From: Carya illinoinensis
Lineage: Eukaryota > Streptophyta > Magnoliopsida > Fagales > Juglandaceae
Assembly: GCF_018687715.1 (NCBI RefSeq)
Contig: NC_056766.1
Location: 26,950,433-27,014,432 of the forward strand
Reading direction: 5' to 3'
DNA length: 64,000 nucleotides
Positions 61,773-64,000 of the stretch are shown here, one piece after another. A program made the position numbers and the translations under genes. A model generated the notes under the pieces. That model was not told where the DNA came from. It worked only from the letters and a program-made list of their open reading frames with translations, and did no database searches. Position 1 is the first letter of the stretch, and each line of letters begins with the position of its first letter.

Positions 61773-62225
61773 CTATTTTTCTAGTAAACGATGAACCTCT
61801 ACTGTTATCTGCCGATGTTGACCTTGTATCTGAACCCTTTCTTGTTCCAGCTCCTCTATTCGTGGTTGCAGATCATGAGCATACCAATCTGCAAATTTTT
61901 TCAACTCTTGGTTTTCTTGCTTTAGCCTTTTATTCTCACTATCCTTATTAGCAAGCTTCTGTCGTAACTCAAATATTTGCATGTTAAGATGATCAATCTC
62001 ACTTACCCTCGCCATTAACCTCCGAGACATGATCGTAACAGAGGCAGCATATTGACTACTGAGCATTCCTGATTCTGCAATAATCTCAGAATCAACCTTA
62101 CTAGAAAAATGGCTCTCTGCTCCTATCATGATATTGACGGCCTCAGGAGAGAAGATTGATGATTGATGCGTCAAGGGTTCCTGATTCAAGTCTGGAACAT
62201 TAGTGGAAGAGAATTGCTCAGCCAT
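61773..62225 (-). CDS. Antisense coiled-coil ORF B inside the copia element
   Basis: An open frame of 150 codons: MAEQFSSTNVPDLNQEPLTH, then FSPEAVNIMIGAESHFSSKV and SQYAASVTIMSRRLMARVSE. A long heptad-type coiled coil follows (LNMQIFELRQKLANKDSENK, LKQENQELKKFADW, IEELEQERVQIQGQHRQI). It aligns with ORF A over the middle (S-E/A-A..IM...ES...K.DSE..., then SxxAxSV..S.R..A...E...L...I..L). A TATA-like CTATAAAAAA lies 86-95 bp upstream at 62311-62320. No stop or frameshift interrupts it although gag and pol of the same element are broken. No known domain was recognised. Confidence 0.55.
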   Translation of the reverse strand: MAEQFSSTNVPDLNQEPLTHQSSIFSPEAVNIMIGAESHFSSKVDSEIIAESGMLSSQYAASVTIMSRRLMARVSEIDHLNMQIFELRQKLANKDSENKRLKQENQELKKFADWYAHDLQPRIEELEQERVQIQGQHRQITVEVHRLLEK

Positions 62226-62648
62226 TCTATCGTTGTGAAAAAAAAAAAAAAACAGAACTCAGGTCAAGAAGCGATTATTTTTTTTGGCATCCGATAGATG
62301 AAAATGATCTTTTTTTATAGCAACTCAGAGTCTTCAATCACGTTTGTCAACAACATCAGGAGATTGTTTAAATCTCCAGCCGCACTAAATTCATAGAGTT
62401 AGGCCTCGAGACTTTACAGCATTTGTCGGGTCACGGACGGCTCCTTTCTCAACTATCTACAGTGTCTATTAATGTACCGTTTTCTTCCGTCCATTTATTT
62501 GCTGCCGATCCTTTTTAATGATGCCAAAAGGGGGAGAAGTGCTAGAATAGAACATTAATATTGTTTGAATTGCTAAACTTGTTATATATGCTTGGAATTA
62601 TATTCATACTTTTGCTTGAAAAACTAACGCACATTCTCAGGGGGAGCT
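62226..62648. other. Copia internal DNA before the 3' LTR
   Basis: Holds two polypurine stretches, CCAAAAGGGGGAGAAG near 62524 and CAGGGGGAGCT near 62639. Such purine blocks are repeated in the 3' internal region of SIRE-like elements. Neither is followed by the TGTTGAACTC LTR start. Confidence 0.6.
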
Positions 62649-63846
62649 TAAAGTTATAGAGTAATGTTGTAAATCTCTTCAAAATTCCAAATTAGGATTA
62701 ATGCTCAAAATTAATATTTTATCATAAAGCATTAAAATACTTTTTCCACATGTGCATGAATATTTTGAAAATTAAATTTGAAAATTTTGAAAGATGATTG
62801 ATTGTCATCTTTCACATGTGCATACCTTGATTAAAGTGTTAAACTTTGAAAATATTAAAGATGATTGATTGTCATCTTTCACATGTGCATACCTTGATTA
62901 AAGGGTTGAACTTTGAAAATATTAAAGATGATTGATTGTCATCTTTCACATGTGCATGTTTTATTTGAATATTTTCAAAAGTGATTGATGCTTTTTTAGA
63001 CTTATACAAAAGGTAGATGATTTTGTTTGAAATATTTGAAAAGTAAAGTGTGCTCCTTTTGTCATATGCAAAAAGTAAAAGATTAGGTTTGAATTTTTGA
63101 AAAAGGAAAGTGTGCTCCTTTTGTCATATGCCAAAAGTAAAAGATTAGGTTTGAAGTTTTTGAAAAATGAATGATGTTGTCTTTGACAATTGAAAAGGAA
63201 GAACCTTTTATTTGAATTTTTTGAAAAAGTGAATGATGTTGTCTTTGACATGTGAATCTTTTTAAATTTGAATATGAAGTCTCATATGCCTATAAATAGA
63301 TTATTTAAGAGCTTCACATTTACAACATCCAGAGCATACAACATTCATTCAAAACTTTCATTCTCTCTTCTCTAAGCATTGAGCCTTAATTCTTGTTCAT
63401 TTTGAGAGATATAGTTTGTGCTGTATTGTTCTTATTTCACTCATTGAGGAGTGTTTTCTAATAACCTACCCACTATCAGCTCTTGTATCAGAAAAATGGT
63501 GTGTATAACCCTTGTGCGTGTAGAAAGTATTCTACACGGGGAATAGTTGAATCACCACATGTAAGGTGATTGCAAGTGTAGAGGGTGTTCTACACGGATC
63601 CTTTGTAGCGGTGTTGTTCAAAGGTGTAATAGGTTTCTATCTCCACTTGAAGGAGATTGAATAGTGAATTCGGGAATCCTCAAGGGGTAGCTTGAGGTGA
63701 GGACGTAGGCAGTGGGGCCGAACCTCGTTAACATACTGAGTTTGCTTCTCTCTTACCCTTACTCTTTATATATTTGATTTATAATTGGTATTTTTTTTAA
63801 TACAACTCAATTCACCCCCCCTCTTGTGTTAGTCATCTGGGCAACA
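62649..63846 (+). mobile_element. Copia 3' LTR, lacking its first ~166 bp
   Basis: Similarity to the 5' LTR begins at TTAAAGTTATA (5' LTR position 55800) and continues to the shared end GGGCAACA, with roughly 3% differences by eye over the first 300 bp and a ~40-bp deletion near 63770. The three 67-bp hairpin units are at 62790, 62857 and 62924. The first 166 bp of the 5' LTR have no counterpart here. Confidence 0.85.
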
Positions 63847-64000
63847 TGGTCGAAGAGCAAGCTCAGGCCAGTCCCAACAGATGCCTTTGCCCCACAAAAG
63901 AGGCCTCCGGTGTATGGGCCTTGGTTAGACTAAAAGCCCATCACGAACCCAACCCTCTTCAAGGCTGCACCAAGGATTGGGACCCCGACTGGGTCGCTCC
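63847..64000. other. GC-rich flank, continuation of the host repeat
   Basis: TGGTC at 63847-63851 is the right target duplication. The remaining sequence is GC-rich like 55560-55633 (GGGCCC, GCCCAGCCCAGG) and is probably the other half of a repeat into which the copia element inserted. It runs off the window. Confidence 0.5.

Larger units (their letters stand above)
55634..63846 (+). mobile_element. Ty1/copia element, SIRE/Maximus-like, defective
   Basis: An 8.2-kb insertion bounded by TGGTC duplications, TG...CA LTR ends and a tRNA-Met primer-binding site (57040-57054). Order: 5' LTR, gag with two zinc knuckles, protease, integrase C-terminal extension only, reverse transcriptase, RNase H, a 1.5-kb spacer with two antisense ORFs, and 3' LTR. 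Copia order (integrase before RT) and the WFLDSGCSRHM protease support the assignment. The lineage call rests on motif and LTR resemblance and is an inference. It is inserted in GC-rich DNA (55560-55633 and 63852-64000), apparently another repeat. Confidence 0.9.

Overview
The window looks like nuclear DNA of a woody dicot. It is AT-rich, has plant GT..AG introns, and is dominated by decayed LTR retrotransposons, L1-type LINEs, hAT-like elements and MITEs. Several repeats, notably the AT-rich MITEs with a TGTTTAGATAGTGA terminus, resemble families I associate with Fagales (walnut, pecan, oak relatives). That placement is an inference. I support only two intact genes: a three-exon nucleoredoxin (27096-28552, +) and a MIR169 microRNA precursor (about 8819-8967, -).

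Left part, 1-17.4 kb. A hAT-like element with a perfect 8-bp target duplication lies at 371-1413. Next come anonymous repeat sequence with a 160-bp duplication, a LINE ORF2 3'-end remnant (6530-7960), MIR169, an LTR plus gag remnant of a copia element (11674-14270), and a GC-rich LTR-like repeat with a 50-58 bp tandem array (14380-16260).

17.4-27 kb. A 3.65-kb solo LTR (17400-21054) has a perfect GTAAC duplication. It is followed by a second copy of the LTR-like repeat, another LINE ORF2 remnant, and a tandemly duplicated LINE tail.

27-38 kb. Nucleoredoxin is the only intact protein gene. After it come a small MITE-like element, a TIR MITE, a third copy of the LTR-like repeat with an exact 44-bp array (33573-33968), and a second hAT-like element with an 8-bp target duplication (35965-36825).

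38-53.5 kb. A leucine-rich-repeat receptor-like kinase (LRR subfamily VIII-1 type) lies on the minus strand and is destroyed. It carries stops and frameshifts. A Ty3/gypsy deletion derivative (41244-45949) sits where several exons should be, and an L1-type LINE (47779 to about 53.4 kb) interrupts an LRR exon.

55.6-63.85 kb. A Ty1/copia element, probably of the SIRE/Maximus lineage, is flanked by TGGTC duplications. It has lost integrase and the start of its 3' LTR. Between pol and the 3' LTR it carries two antisense, mutually related coiled-coil ORFs, each with a TATA-like motif upstream. These ORFs are the least explained coding feature in the window.
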